Source: an uncultured Parabacteroides sp. (GTDB taxonomy: Bacteria > Bacteroidota > Bacteroidia > Bacteroidales > Tannerellaceae). From it: a DNA stretch of 64,000 bases. Below the pieces are notes generated by a model. The model searched no databases, was not told where the DNA came from, and saw only the letters and a list, made by a program, of their open reading frames with translations. The stretch spans positions 1 through 64,000 of the forward strand of contig NZ_CANTZW010000001.1 of NCBI RefSeq assembly GCF_947855115.1, read 5' to 3'. Positions 35,725 through 44,606 of the stretch are shown one piece after another; the first letter of the stretch is position 1; the number at the start of each line of letters is the position of its first letter. A program made the position numbers and the translations under genes.

Positions 35725-37407
35725 TTACTTCTTCTTTTTATGTGTAACACCTTGATAACAGCCATCATGAACTAAGCAGAGGTGTTTTTTCCCATTCTTC
35801 TGCTGGCTCATGATGTGCCATGAGGTTTCTGCTGTTATCGGCTGTCCGCATAACATGCAGTTACGATTTTGTCTTTCCCACATTGAGATAAGTGACCTCT
35901 TGCCTTTCAAGCTCATTCTCATTTTGGCAGTTCTCCTTTTTTCAAGGTATTGCTTCCATTCAGGGTCAAAAGGATTGACATCACATTTCAGTTGGGGGTA
36001 TCTTTCAATCTTCGTATTGAACAGAATAGTGATTGGAATAAAATATTCCTCATGCTTTTCGTTCTTCCTTTTAACTGCAAATACCCAGTCACGACCATCA
36101 ATTCTATGGAAATATCGGTTCTTAATCCACCCTTTGCATTTGTTACCATGCCTGCGGAGTGCCCACCGCCATAATTTCTTATAGATTTGATAATCTGTTT
36201 TACGAAAGACATTTGAGGCTGCACTATATTTGTAATAGTTAGCCCATCCGTTAAGTATCGGGTTCAATCGCATAATCAGTTCATGTTGAGCATCGCCACG
36301 AAACCGTTTGATTTCATCTTTGACTTTACTCAACATTCGTTTTTTCCTATCTTTAGAAGGTTGTGTCAGCAGGGTATCTCCAAATTTCCGTACATTGAAA
36401 CCAAGAAAATCGAAACCATCCGTTATACGTGTGATTTTAGTTTTCTCTTCGGATAGTGTCAGTCCTCTTTCTGCGAGGAAATCAGCTACCAAAGGTTTTA
36501 CACTATGTTCCAATATTTCTTTAGTATCACCTGTTATAATGAAGTCGTCTGCGTAACGTACCAATCTAACTTTCGGGCAGTACCATCCTGATTTTCCTGA
36601 TACTCGTTCCCACGGGAAATGAGTTTCCAATAGGTTCTGTAAACCGTCAAGCGTCATATTGGCAAGTGTCGGTGATATGATACCTCCTTGCGGTGTACCT
36701 TCTTCTGTCGGGAAAAGTTCTCTGTTATATACGTATCCACATTTCAGCCATTTTTGTAAGATGGATTTATCCATAGGGATATTCTTCATCAACCATTCGT
36801 GGCTTATGTGGTCGAAACAGCCTTTAATATCTCCCTCCAATATCCATCGGGCGGATGTTTTCTTGGACAGAAGCGAATGGCAACGAGCCATAGCGTCTGC
36901 CGTGCTGCGGTCTTTCCTGAAACCGAAGGAATAGTTGTCTGCTGTAGTTTCAGACACTGGTTCCAGTGCCATCAGATAAAGTGCTTGCATGACTCTGTCT
37001 TTCATTGTCGGTATTCCCAACGGGCGAAGTTTGCCATTACTTTTCTTGATGTTTACTCTTTTTAACGGTTGAGGTTTGTAGCCTCTTCTTCTTAGTGTCA
37101 CAACGGCTTTGAACTTCGATTGCGGAGTTGACCAAAGAATTTTATCAACCCCTGAAGTCTTCTTTCCATTATTGGAAGTAACTCGCTTGACTGCCAATGC
37201 TTTGGCATAAAACGAGTGGGTAAGTGTCCATTGCAAGGCTTTTACCTTGCCGAACTTACCTGCTTTCTGAGCTTTTACAATACGCGCTTGCAGCTTATTG
37301 ACCGCCTGCTCGCACTTGTTCCAGTCTATGCTTTCCCAAGTCCGACCATTGCGGTCAGAAGACGCACACGATTTTTTGTTTTCGTACATTTGCTTTTCTT
37401 CTTTCAT
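35725..37407 (-). CDS. ltrA: Group II intron reverse transcriptase/maturase
   Basis: 560 residues. RT fingers-palm: LRPLGIPTMKDRVMQALYL, FGFRKDRSTADAM, GDIKGCFDHISH, TPQGGIISPTLAN, catalytic YADD in VRYADDFIITGD, then the thumb FLGFNVRKFG. Maturase (X) domain near 370-460 with LNPILNGWANYYKYS. The C-terminus has an HNH-like zinc part (CMLCGQPI ... HLCLVHDGC). It splices the intron RNA and makes the DNA copy at a new site. Frame is intact and of normal length. It lies inside the intron. Confidence 0.92.
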   Translation of the reverse strand: MKEEKQMYENKKSCASSDRNGRTWESIDWNKCEQAVNKLQARIVKAQKAGKFGKVKALQWTLTHSFYAKALAVKRVTSNNGKKTSGVDKILWSTPQSKFKAVVTLRRRGYKPQPLKRVNIKKSNGKLRPLGIPTMKDRVMQALYLMALEPVSETTADNYSFGFRKDRSTADAMARCHSLLSKKTSARWILEGDIKGCFDHISHEWLMKNIPMDKSILQKWLKCGYVYNRELFPTEEGTPQGGIISPTLANMTLDGLQNLLETHFPWERVSGKSGWYCPKVRLVRYADDFIITGDTKEILEHSVKPLVADFLAERGLTLSEEKTKITRITDGFDFLGFNVRKFGDTLLTQPSKDRKKRMLSKVKDEIKRFRGDAQHELIMRLNPILNGWANYYKYSAASNVFRKTDYQIYKKLWRWALRRHGNKCKGWIKNRYFHRIDGRDWVFAVKRKNEKHEEYFIPITILFNTKIERYPQLKCDVNPFDPEWKQYLEKRRTAKMRMSLKGKRSLISMWERQNRNCMLCGQPITAETSWHIMSQQKNGKKHLCLVHDGCYQGVTHKKKK

Positions 37408-38136
37408 AAGTTCTAAAAGTTATCTTGTAAAACGTCACCATACCGGAAGTCTGCTCGTTTTCACGTAGGATAATGTTGTCAAAAACAATTCATGGTTTCG
37501 GCTCAATCCCTATCCACCCGATTACAGGATGGCATTCGCTTTCTCCGGTTCTCCTTTACCCACATATCCGTCAGATTACCTTGCGGTTCTCCTACCCTCA
37601 TGGGAGATATATGGGCTTACCGTGTTTTACACCAGTACCGGGAATGGGTTAGGTCTTGCCTCTTCGCCGATGGCTCTATTGTTCACGTGTCCCCAAAATT
37701 CACAGGGACAGCCAGCCATTTTACCTTTTGGTTCAAGCCTGATAGCATTAGTAGGCTTGTTCGACTTAACGACGTTTATTAGCAATTCACTTGCGTTGAC
37801 CATACCTTCCGAGCCAAGCTCCCCGACCGCATAATGCTTGCGACCTTTGAACTTCCCTCACGGTTCGTTCTTACCCTTTCGGGAGGGCTACCTTGTCCGA
37901 GCAGCTTGATACCCTTGTACAAGCGCACCTGCTCGTAGGCTACTATTGGTGAAACAATAGGTCTGTTCTATCGGGAAACGATTGACAGACAGCTACTGGC
38001 GTAACTTTTCACGTCACACAAATTTAAAATCAAAAGATGTATTTCCTATAATTATTTTTTTGTTTCAGTATTATACATGTGAATTTTGAAAATCTTACAA
38101 TTTTCTTGTTTTATATATAATGAGATTAACCCCTCA

Positions 38137-38462
38137 TCATTCTATCGCCTTACAATAAAATATGTTTCTCAAAAGACTCTACTAATTTGAGTAAATCAAA
38201 AGTTTCAACTTTTTTATGAATATAGTCCCTATTTGAGAACGCTTTGATTTCACATTCTCTGTTACGGGAATATCTATGCCTAATAAGCTACAACAGTTAC
38301 TTCTGAAAATATTATATGCATTCTCTTTTTGTTGTTTTGTTAATAACGGAGATGTAGACAACAACAGATCTAAATGTTCTTTAAATTTTTTCGAAGCTAG
38401 TAATTCTTCATTTATAGCCTCTAATACAACTTTATTGTATTCTTGAGAAAAAAGACCGGATT
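38137..38462 (-). pseudogene. Unidentified gene remnant beside the intron
   Basis: Minus-strand frame with no start codon: SGLFSQEYNKVVLEAINEE, then LLTKQQKENAYNIFRSNCC and SKRSQIGTIF. One reading stops after LIYSN at 38182; after a one-base shift it continues as KKVETFDLLKLVESFEK to a TAA at about 38150. I do not recognise the family. The lack of a start and the frameshift mark it as debris. It may belong with the AAA+ ATPase remnant on the other side of the intron, but this cannot be shown. A further short frame at 38500-38697 is of the same uncertain kind. Confidence 0.4.
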
Positions 38463-38708
38463 TTTACCACACCCCTCCGTAATATGCAATATGGTGAGAC
38501 TACTGAGTATTCCAATACTGTTTACAAGCGGCTTCCAGTTGTATGTCCATATCCGTATATACCGCTTCATTTAACCGATTACAGTTCAATGGGATTAATA
38601 TAACATAAAGAGTAATGCTTTTTGTCCCATTAAAAAAGGTTCCAAAAGATTCTCCACACATTACAAACGGCAAGACTTTCAGAGGCCACTTTTTCATGGC
38701 AATTTCTG

Positions 38709-38805
38709 TAGAGTATTGCTAGGCTGGGGGCTGGTACTCTCGGCGGCGCTAAGCAGCCTGGGAAAAACATACGGCATACTCTTTTAGCGACCCCGGAACC
38801 CAGGG
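38709..38805 (+). ncRNA. Candidate structured RNA with H-type pseudoknot
   Basis: A GC-rich island in AT-rich surroundings. Three pairings are visible: AGAGTA (38710-38715) with TACTCT (38735-38740); GCTAA (38748-38752) with TTAGC (38784-38788); and CCTGGG (38757-38762) with CCCAGG (38799-38804). The last two cross, giving an H-type pseudoknot. No open frame of merit overlaps it. It lies about 120 bases before a glycosyltransferase operon on the same strand. It matches no riboswitch class that I know. Short stems can arise by chance, so this is only a candidate. Confidence 0.3.
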
Positions 38806-38903
38806 AAAAATCCATGAAACAGCCCTAAACTCACTAGAAAAGATATGGATATCCCTGGTACTAAAAAAAACACCGGAGCTAAACAGTTGTTGAAAATTAT
38901 ACG

Positions 38904-38911
38904 TACTTTTG
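38904..38911 (+). promoter_or_regulatory. -7 box TACTTTTG before the three-glycosyltransferase operon
   Basis: A perfect TAnnTTTG box, 13 bases before the ATG at 38924. A TTGTTG at 38887-38892 is too close to be an ideal -33 element. Leader would be very short. Confidence 0.45.
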
Positions 38912-38923
38912 TAAAAAAAACGG

Positions 38924-40105
38924 ATGAAGCTGTTAATCTACCTAGATGTAGCCTTATTTACCTTCATAGCCTTTTTCATAGGCTATGACCTATTTTTCAC
39001 ACTTACCTCTTTCTTCACGAGAAAGCGGCGGAAACCACATAACAAACGCTTCCTGAAGTTTGCCATCGTTTTCGCCGCTTACAAGGAAGACGATGTCATC
39101 GTGGATTCCGTAGAGCATATCCTCCGGCAAGACTACCCCAAAGACAAATACCGTGTCATCGTGGTATCGGACCATATGCGGGAGGAGACGAACCAAGCGC
39201 TCGCCAAGCTCCCGATCGAGCTCCTCACGCCGGATTTCGAGCGTAGCATGAAGCATAAGTCCATCACCTACGCCTTGGAATACCTGAAAGAGGGAATCGA
39301 TAAAGTCGTCATCCTTGATGCCGACAACCTCACGGATACGGATTTCCTGACCCGGGTCAACGATATCACGCAAGGCAACGTCGCCCTGCAAGCGCACCGT
39401 ACCCTTAAGAACGACAATACGCCGATAGCGGTATGGGACGGTATCTCCGAGGAGATCAACAACACCATCTTCCGCAAGGGGCGGGTCAACGCCGGGCTCT
39501 CCTCCTCCTTGATAGGCTCCGGCATGGTATTCGACTTCGGATGGCTGAAATCGCGTATGCCCCGATGCGGCACTTTCGCCGAGGACAAAGAGCTGGAGAT
39601 CTATCTCGCCACCGAGAATATCTTTGTAGACTACGCCGAGGACATCCTCGTGTACGACGAGAAGACCTCGCGCCAAGAGGTCATGGCACGGCAAAGATCC
39701 CGCTGGTTCCACGCCCAGCTGCTGGCCTTCTCGCTGATCATACGCCATCTCGACCTCCATGCCGTTAACTGGAACTATATAGACAAGGCGATCCAATGGT
39801 TCCCGTTCCCGAGGATATTAAAACTGATCATCCCGCTCATCCTCGCCTTGACATGGGGCTTCACGTCCCTCCCTATCGCCCTAAAATGGTACGGGCTTAT
39901 ATTGGCCGGTACCCTGACGTATACGCTGGCTATCCCCCGGAAGATGCGTACCCGGAAGTTCTATATGAACCTGCCGAGACTCCCTTTCCTCTTTCTCATC
40001 TTGATAAAAGGATATATAGCCTCCTTGCGCCGGGTGAAGGAGAAAGACACCAGCTTCCAGAGTACCCCTCACGGCATAACGACAAAAAAAGAGAAACATG
40101 GCTAG
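38924..40105 (+). CDS. Membrane GT2 glycosyltransferase (cellulose-synthase-like)
   Basis: 393 residues. N-terminal helix (residues 5-30), GT-A domain with FAIVFAAYKEDDVIVDSVEHIL, VVILDADN (metal DXD), GTFAEDKELE, and the processive-type RQRSRWFHAQL (QxxRW). Two to three C-terminal helices follow (about 295-370). It is likely an inner-membrane transferase. It starts a rightward operon with two further GT2 genes and overlaps the next by 8 bases. Higher GC than the capsule block suggests a conserved chromosomal polysaccharide or glycolipid system. Confidence 0.83.
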   Translation: MKLLIYLDVALFTFIAFFIGYDLFFTLTSFFTRKRRKPHNKRFLKFAIVFAAYKEDDVIVDSVEHILRQDYPKDKYRVIVVSDHMREETNQALAKLPIELLTPDFERSMKHKSITYALEYLKEGIDKVVILDADNLTDTDFLTRVNDITQGNVALQAHRTLKNDNTPIAVWDGISEEINNTIFRKGRVNAGLSSSLIGSGMVFDFGWLKSRMPRCGTFAEDKELEIYLATENIFVDYAEDILVYDEKTSRQEVMARQRSRWFHAQLLAFSLIIRHLDLHAVNWNYIDKAIQWFPFPRILKLIIPLILALTWGFTSLPIALKWYGLILAGTLTYTLAIPRKMRTRKFYMNLPRLPFLFLILIKGYIASLRRVKEKDTSFQSTPHGITTKKEKHG

Positions 40106-41021
40106 ACAGGTATCCATTATCACGATCAATTACAACGGGCTGAAAGATACCGGCGAGATGATCGAGGCTTTCAAGGCACACGAGACTTTCCCTTACGAGA
40201 TAATCGTGGTAGACAACGCCTCCAGGGACCCGGAGGAATATGCCATCCTGAAAGAGAGGCATCCCGCCGTACGGGTGATCCGTAGCGAGAGAAACCTAGG
40301 ATTCGCCGGGGGCAACAATCTCGGTATATCCCATGCCAGCGGAGATTACCTGCTTTTCCTCAATAACGACACGCTTATAGACCGGCCGGTATTAGAGAAC
40401 CTGGTGAAAGTATTGGACCTAAACCCAAGGATCGGGGGCGTATCTCCCAAGATAGCTTGCTGGCCCGATAAAAAAAGACTGCAATACGCAGGCTCCACAC
40501 CGATGAGCCCGGTCTGCCTCCGCAACGAGAGCATCGGGTTCGGCCAGATAGACAAAGGCCTATTCGACCGATCCCGCGAGACAGCGTTCACCCACGGGGC
40601 AGCCATGATGATACGTACCTCGGATCTCAAGAAATTCGGGAAGATGCCGGAATTTTATTTCCTTTACTACGAGGAGCTGGACTGGTGCGTGCAAATAAAG
40701 CGGGCCGGGTTGGCGATCTGGTATGAGGCCACCGCCACCGTCTACCATAAAGAAAGCATGAGCGTAGGGAAACAAAGCCCGCTCCAAGTCTATTACCATA
40801 CCCGCAACCGCCTTTTATTCGCCAAACGATCGATTGATAAAAGGGATGAAAGGATTTACTCGTACATCTACCAAACCCTGGTGGCTTTCCCCAAGCGCTT
40901 CCTGGCCTATCTCCGGAAAGGCCGGTTCCAGTTGCTCGGGGCGCTAAGCAAGGGGTTAATAAACGGATTAGTCGCAATCAATAAAGACATGGATTATGGA
41001 AAAGAGCTACCAAGTTACTGA
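40098..41021 (+). CDS. GT2 family glycosyltransferase (rhamnosyltransferase-like)
   Basis: 307 residues. RQVSIITINYNGLKDTGEMIEAF, IIVVDNASRDPEEY, FAGGNNLGISHASGDYLLFLNNDT (the NND metal site of this subgroup), and FFLYYEELDWCVQIKRAG. These are the marks of the WcaA/rhamnosyl-type soluble GT2. A C-terminal hydrophobic segment is weak. Between an upstream membrane GT2 and another GT2, with overlaps of 8 and 26 bases, it most likely extends a shared glycan. Donor not known. Confidence 0.85.
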   Translation: MARQVSIITINYNGLKDTGEMIEAFKAHETFPYEIIVVDNASRDPEEYAILKERHPAVRVIRSERNLGFAGGNNLGISHASGDYLLFLNNDTLIDRPVLENLVKVLDLNPRIGGVSPKIACWPDKKRLQYAGSTPMSPVCLRNESIGFGQIDKGLFDRSRETAFTHGAAMMIRTSDLKKFGKMPEFYFLYYEELDWCVQIKRAGLAIWYEATATVYHKESMSVGKQSPLQVYYHTRNRLLFAKRSIDKRDERIYSYIYQTLVAFPKRFLAYLRKGRFQLLGALSKGLINGLVAINKDMDYGKELPSY

Positions 41022-42183
41022 GATCCTCTTCTGGATCGGCGTCGGGATCGTTTTCTATACATATCTCGGATATGGGATATTGCTATACCTCATGGTCAAG
41101 ATCAAGGAAATATTTGTCAAGCCGAGAACGTTACGGCTGCCCGAGCCGCTGCCGGAAGCCACGTTATTGATAGCCGCCTACAACGAGGAGGCGATCGTGG
41201 CAAGCAAGATGGAGAATTGCGAGGACCTGGACTATCCGGAGGATAAGCTGAGACTGGTCTGGATTACCGATGGAAGCAAAGACAACACGAACGAGATATT
41301 AAAAGAGTACCCGGAAACCACCGTACTATACCAACCGCGGCGGCAAGGGAAGACCGCCGCCTTGAACCGGGCCCTTCCCTACGTCGAGACCCCCTACGTG
41401 ATCTTCACCGACGCCAACACGATGCTGAACAAGGACGCCATCAGGGAAATCGTACGCCAGTTCAGCGACCCGCGGGTAGGCTGCGTGGCGGGAGAGAAAC
41501 GGGTGGAGATACAGGCCGAGCAGGGAGCCACCGCCGGGGAAGGCATATACTGGAAATACGAGTCTGCCCTCAAGCGGCTGGATTACCGCCTATACTCCGC
41601 CGTCGGGGCGGCGGGCGAGCTGTTCGCCATCCGTACCTCCCTCTTCGAGCAGATGCCCCCGGACACCTTGCTGGACGATTTCATCCTCTCCCTGCGCATA
41701 GCGATGAAAGGCTACAAGATCGCCTACAGCAAAGAGGCGTACGCCCTCGAGAGCGCCTCCTTGAACATGCGGGAGGAGGAGAAACGGAAAGTGCGCATAG
41801 CGGCCGGCGGATTGCAATCGGTATGGCGGCTACGGGGATTATTGAACATTTTCCGGTACGGGACACTGAGCTTCCAATACATCAGCCACCGGGTATTACG
41901 ATGGACACTGACACCGGTCGCTCTTTTCGCCCTCTTGCCTCTCAACCTATTCCTGGCCTGTACCGGGCATATCCTCTATACGGCCATACTATTCCTGCAA
42001 CTCGTATTTTACCTGATGGGATACGTGGGGTATAAAATGGAACGGAGGAATCTCCGCAACAAGCTACTATTCGTTCCCTACTACTTTTTATTCATGAATA
42101 TCAACGTTATACGAGGATATAGCTATCTCTCTAAACACAAAGGCACAGGTACCTGGGAAAAAGCCAGGCGGAAAGCGGGATAA
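40996..42183 (+). CDS. Membrane GT2 glycosyltransferase (poly-sugar synthase-like)
   Basis: 395 residues. N-terminal helix (8-33), GT-A domain with TLLIAAYNEEAIVASKME, LVWITDGSKDNTNEIL, VIFTDANTMLNKDAI, and acceptor-side LLDDFILSLRIAMKGYKI. C-terminal helices between about 300 and 365. Related to hyaluronan/PNAG-type synthases, which polymerise and extrude. The start codon overlaps the previous gene by 26 bases. With the two upstream GT2 genes it forms a three-gene transferase operon. Confidence 0.82.
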   Translation: MEKSYQVTEILFWIGVGIVFYTYLGYGILLYLMVKIKEIFVKPRTLRLPEPLPEATLLIAAYNEEAIVASKMENCEDLDYPEDKLRLVWITDGSKDNTNEILKEYPETTVLYQPRRQGKTAALNRALPYVETPYVIFTDANTMLNKDAIREIVRQFSDPRVGCVAGEKRVEIQAEQGATAGEGIYWKYESALKRLDYRLYSAVGAAGELFAIRTSLFEQMPPDTLLDDFILSLRIAMKGYKIAYSKEAYALESASLNMREEEKRKVRIAAGGLQSVWRLRGLLNIFRYGTLSFQYISHRVLRWTLTPVALFALLPLNLFLACTGHILYTAILFLQLVFYLMGYVGYKMERRNLRNKLLFVPYYFLFMNINVIRGYSYLSKHKGTGTWEKARRKAG

Positions 42184-42233
42184 AAAAATAAAAAATAGAT
42201 GAGCAAATAGTATATAATATCGACTTTAATTAA

Positions 42234-42270
42234 TACTTTTGTGTTATTGATATTATTTGAATATCAATAA
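42234..42270 (+). promoter_or_regulatory. Promoter and 11-bp inverted repeat before the sensor gene
   Basis: A perfect -7 box TACTTTTG (42234-42241) is followed directly by a perfect 11-base inverted repeat (TTATTGATATT / AATATCAATAA, 42244-42270, 5-base loop) at the expected transcript start. It could be an operator or a leader hairpin. The ATG is at 42294. Confidence 0.5.
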
Positions 42271-42293
42271 TACTAGAATACAATTTAGATACA

Positions 42294-43418
42294 ATGGATA
42301 AATTGGCCTCAGAGTATAAAATTCTTATCGTAGATGATGTCCCTACAAACGTCATGCTAGTACAAGCCATACTAAAGAAAGAGGGATATATGCTTTTGAC
42401 GTGCGACAACGGCAAGAAAGCGTTACAGATAGCTAACGAGAAACACCCCAATCTGATACTACTTGATATCATGATGCCGGAGATGGACGGATACGAAGTC
42501 CTCCAGCGCCTGAAAAGCAACCCCGATACCACGGATATACCCGTGATTATCATGTCTGCCCTAAGCGATATGCAAAGTATCGTGAAAGGTTACCAACTAG
42601 GCGCTACCGAATACGTCACCAAGCCGTTCCAACGCGAAGAACTGGTAAAAAGGGTAGCTCACCGTTTCGAGCTCTACAGTATCAAACGCATCAAAGCCGA
42701 GTTGGAGAATACGATCGAATCCAGGGATACGCTATACTCCGTCATCGCGCATGACCTGCGCTCTCCGCTAGGCTCGTTGAAAATGATGAACAACGCCATC
42801 TTGATGATGGTAAATAAAGAACGAGTAGGTGACGAGGTATATGAGATGATCCAGATGATGAATAAGACCTCGGAAGAAATCTTCTTGCTGCTCGACAATC
42901 TGCTGAAATGGGCCAAGAACCGGTTGAACAAGCAACATGTGTACAAGCAGCAGACCGACATAAACAGTATCATCGACAGTACCGCCGAGATGTATATCCC
43001 GATGGCGGCGCAAAAAGGCGTGAGCATCATCCTAGAGAATCTGGACAAGGAACTGTTAGGCTTGGTCGATATCGATATGCTCAAGACGATTATCCGTAAC
43101 CTGATCTCCAACGCCATGAAATTCAGTTTCGAGGGGGGTACGATCACTTTATCTTCACGATCCGAAGGGGATTTCGTGATTGTCAGCGTGAAAGATACCG
43201 GAAAAGGGATCAAGAAAGAGGATCAAGATAAGCTCTTGAAACAAGACTCGCATTTCACTACCTACGGGACGAAGAACGAGAAAGGCTCGGGATTGGGATT
43301 GATGCTTTGCAAGGATTTCGTGGAACTTCATGGAGGAAAGCTTTGGTTCGAGTCTGAGGGCGAGGGCAAAGGAACTACTTTCTTGTTCTCGATGAAAGCG
43401 CTGAATCAAGAGGTATAG
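42294..43418 (+). CDS. Response regulator-histidine kinase hybrid (receiver first)
   Basis: 374 residues. Receiver domain at about 8-122 with phospho-acceptor D58 (LLDIMMPEMDG) and K110 (TKPF). Then a coiled linker, HisKA with H153 in VIAHDLRSPLGSL, and HATPase with N-box RNLISNAMKFS, G-boxes DTGKGIK and GSGLGLMLCKDF. There is no membrane segment and no sensor domain, so the receiver probably controls the kinase in the cytosol. The output partner is unknown. It carries its own promoter. The receiver-first order is the reverse of common hybrid kinases. Confidence 0.85.
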   Translation: MDKLASEYKILIVDDVPTNVMLVQAILKKEGYMLLTCDNGKKALQIANEKHPNLILLDIMMPEMDGYEVLQRLKSNPDTTDIPVIIMSALSDMQSIVKGYQLGATEYVTKPFQREELVKRVAHRFELYSIKRIKAELENTIESRDTLYSVIAHDLRSPLGSLKMMNNAILMMVNKERVGDEVYEMIQMMNKTSEEIFLLLDNLLKWAKNRLNKQHVYKQQTDINSIIDSTAEMYIPMAAQKGVSIILENLDKELLGLVDIDMLKTIIRNLISNAMKFSFEGGTITLSSRSEGDFVIVSVKDTGKGIKKEDQDKLLKQDSHFTTYGTKNEKGSGLGLMLCKDFVELHGGKLWFESEGEGKGTTFLFSMKALNQEV

Positions 43419-43501
43419 TCCTATAGGATCATACAAATTATTCAACATTGCCGATCGTAACAAGCACCGTACAAATAAACCAAATATTTTATATCTTCGC
43501 G

Positions 43502-43528
43502 TCCCGGATAAATATCCGGGATTTTTTT
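43502..43528 (+). terminator. Rho-independent terminator after the sensor gene
   Basis: A perfect 9-base stem (TCCCGGATA / TATCCGGGA) with a 2-base loop, followed by seven T residues. It lies about 80 bases after the kinase stop and about 60 before queD, so it should end the first transcript. Confidence 0.7.
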
Positions 43529-43588
43529 ATGTGCCGAGGTGACATTAGGTACATCATTATTTATCGTATAAAACAAATATTTTATCGT

Positions 43589-43921
43589 ATGTACACCGTC
43601 ATTAAACGTATGGAGATCTCCGCTTCCCACAGCTTGAGATTGTCCTACCCCAGCAAATGTGAGAATCTACATGGTCACAATTGGATGATCACGGTTTATT
43701 GCCGCTCCACGGAATTAAACGCCGATGGCATGGTGATAGATTTCAGCCATATCAAGAAAGAGGTGGAATCCAGATTGGATCACCAGAACTTAAACGATAT
43801 CCTGCCCTTCAACCCGACAGCGGAGAACATAGCCCGTTGGGTATGCGAGCAGATCCCGTCTTGTTTCAAGGTAGAGGTAAAAGAGTCTGAGGGAAACACG
43901 GCGATCTATGAGGAAGATTAA
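43589..43921 (+). CDS. queD: 6-carboxytetrahydropterin synthase (QueD)
   Basis: 110 residues from the ATG at 43589; longer upstream frames run through the terminator. Zinc ligands are H14 (SASHSL), H28 and H30 (LHGHNW), and the catalytic cysteine is C24 (PSKCENLHGH). It makes 6-carboxy-5,6,7,8-tetrahydropterin from dihydroneopterin triphosphate, the second step to queuosine. Overlaps queE by 14 bases. Length fits the QueD-I group. No preQ1 riboswitch pattern was seen upstream. Confidence 0.92.
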   Translation: MYTVIKRMEISASHSLRLSYPSKCENLHGHNWMITVYCRSTELNADGMVIDFSHIKKEVESRLDHQNLNDILPFNPTAENIARWVCEQIPSCFKVEVKESEGNTAIYEED

Positions 43922-44453
43922 CGAGATTTTTTATAGCTTGCAAGGTGAGGGGTTCCATACGGGAACTCCCGCCGTATTCGTCCGCTTCTCCGGATGTAAC
44001 CTAAGATGCAGCTTTTGCGACACCCGCCACGAGGAGGGCGTGATGATGACGGACGAGGAGATCGTGGAGAAGGTATCTTCCTTCCCCGCACGGATGGTGA
44101 TCCTGACGGGAGGAGAACCTAGCCTGTGGATCGACGAGGCGCTTATATCCCGCTTGCGTGAGACGGGGAAACGGATCTGTATCGAGACGAACGGCACACG
44201 CCCCCTGCCTGACGGCATCGACTGGGTGACTTGCTCGCCCAAGGAGAACGCCCCGGTGGTATTGGAAAGGATCGATGAGATAAAGGTGGTTTATACCGGG
44301 CAAGACCTGTCTGCCTATGCGGAAATCCCCGCACGGTATCATTTCCTGCAACCCTGCTCCTGCCGGAATACCGAAGAGGTGGTGGATTACATCCTACGGC
44401 ATCCCGGGTGGAGGCTAAGTCTGCAAACCCATAAACTGATCGATATCCAATAG
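43908..44453 (+). CDS. queE: 7-carboxy-7-deazaguanine synthase (QueE)
   Basis: 181 residues. Radical SAM motif CNLRCSFC with cysteines 30, 34 and 37, preceded by EIFYSLQGEGFHTGTPAVFVRFSG, the QueE signature. GGEPSLW follows near 66-72. It rearranges carboxytetrahydropterin to 7-carboxy-7-deazaguanine. Co-transcribed with queD by overlap. The length is short, as in the compact Gram-negative QueE. Other queuosine genes are not in the window. Confidence 0.92.
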   Translation: MRKINEIFYSLQGEGFHTGTPAVFVRFSGCNLRCSFCDTRHEEGVMMTDEEIVEKVSSFPARMVILTGGEPSLWIDEALISRLRETGKRICIETNGTRPLPDGIDWVTCSPKENAPVVLERIDEIKVVYTGQDLSAYAEIPARYHFLQPCSCRNTEEVVDYILRHPGWRLSLQTHKLIDIQ

Positions 44454-44606
44454 ATAGGAGAAGGCGTATCACAATTCACGGTATGGTACACCAATTGAGC
44501 GGATAACCACAGATAACTTATTTATATTCAATATATATGATCTGTGATTATCTGCTAGACCTGTATCCTCTGTGTGCCATTTGGTATTTTGACACATTTC
44601 CTACCG

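Larger units (their letters stand above)
35609..38019 (-). mobile_element. Group II intron with its maturase (about 2.4 kb)
   Basis: The 5' end on the minus strand is GTGTGACG (38012-38019), matching the GTGYG start. The 3' end has a classic domain V and a domain VI stem followed by CTACCCGAC, ending at 35609. The intron-encoded protein lies at 35725-37407. All parts appear intact, so the element may be active. It sits beside an AAA+ ATPase pseudogene, not in a clear target such as a terminator. Confidence 0.85.

Noticed and set aside
38709..38820. HDV-like or hammerhead ribozyme
   Set aside because: The order of helices lacks the P4 element of HDV-like folds, and no CTGATGA is near the GAAAC, so hammerhead is excluded too.
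43419..43588. preQ1 riboswitch upstream of queD
   Set aside because: The only structure is a perfect 9-base terminator hairpin; no preQ1 aptamer pattern is visible.
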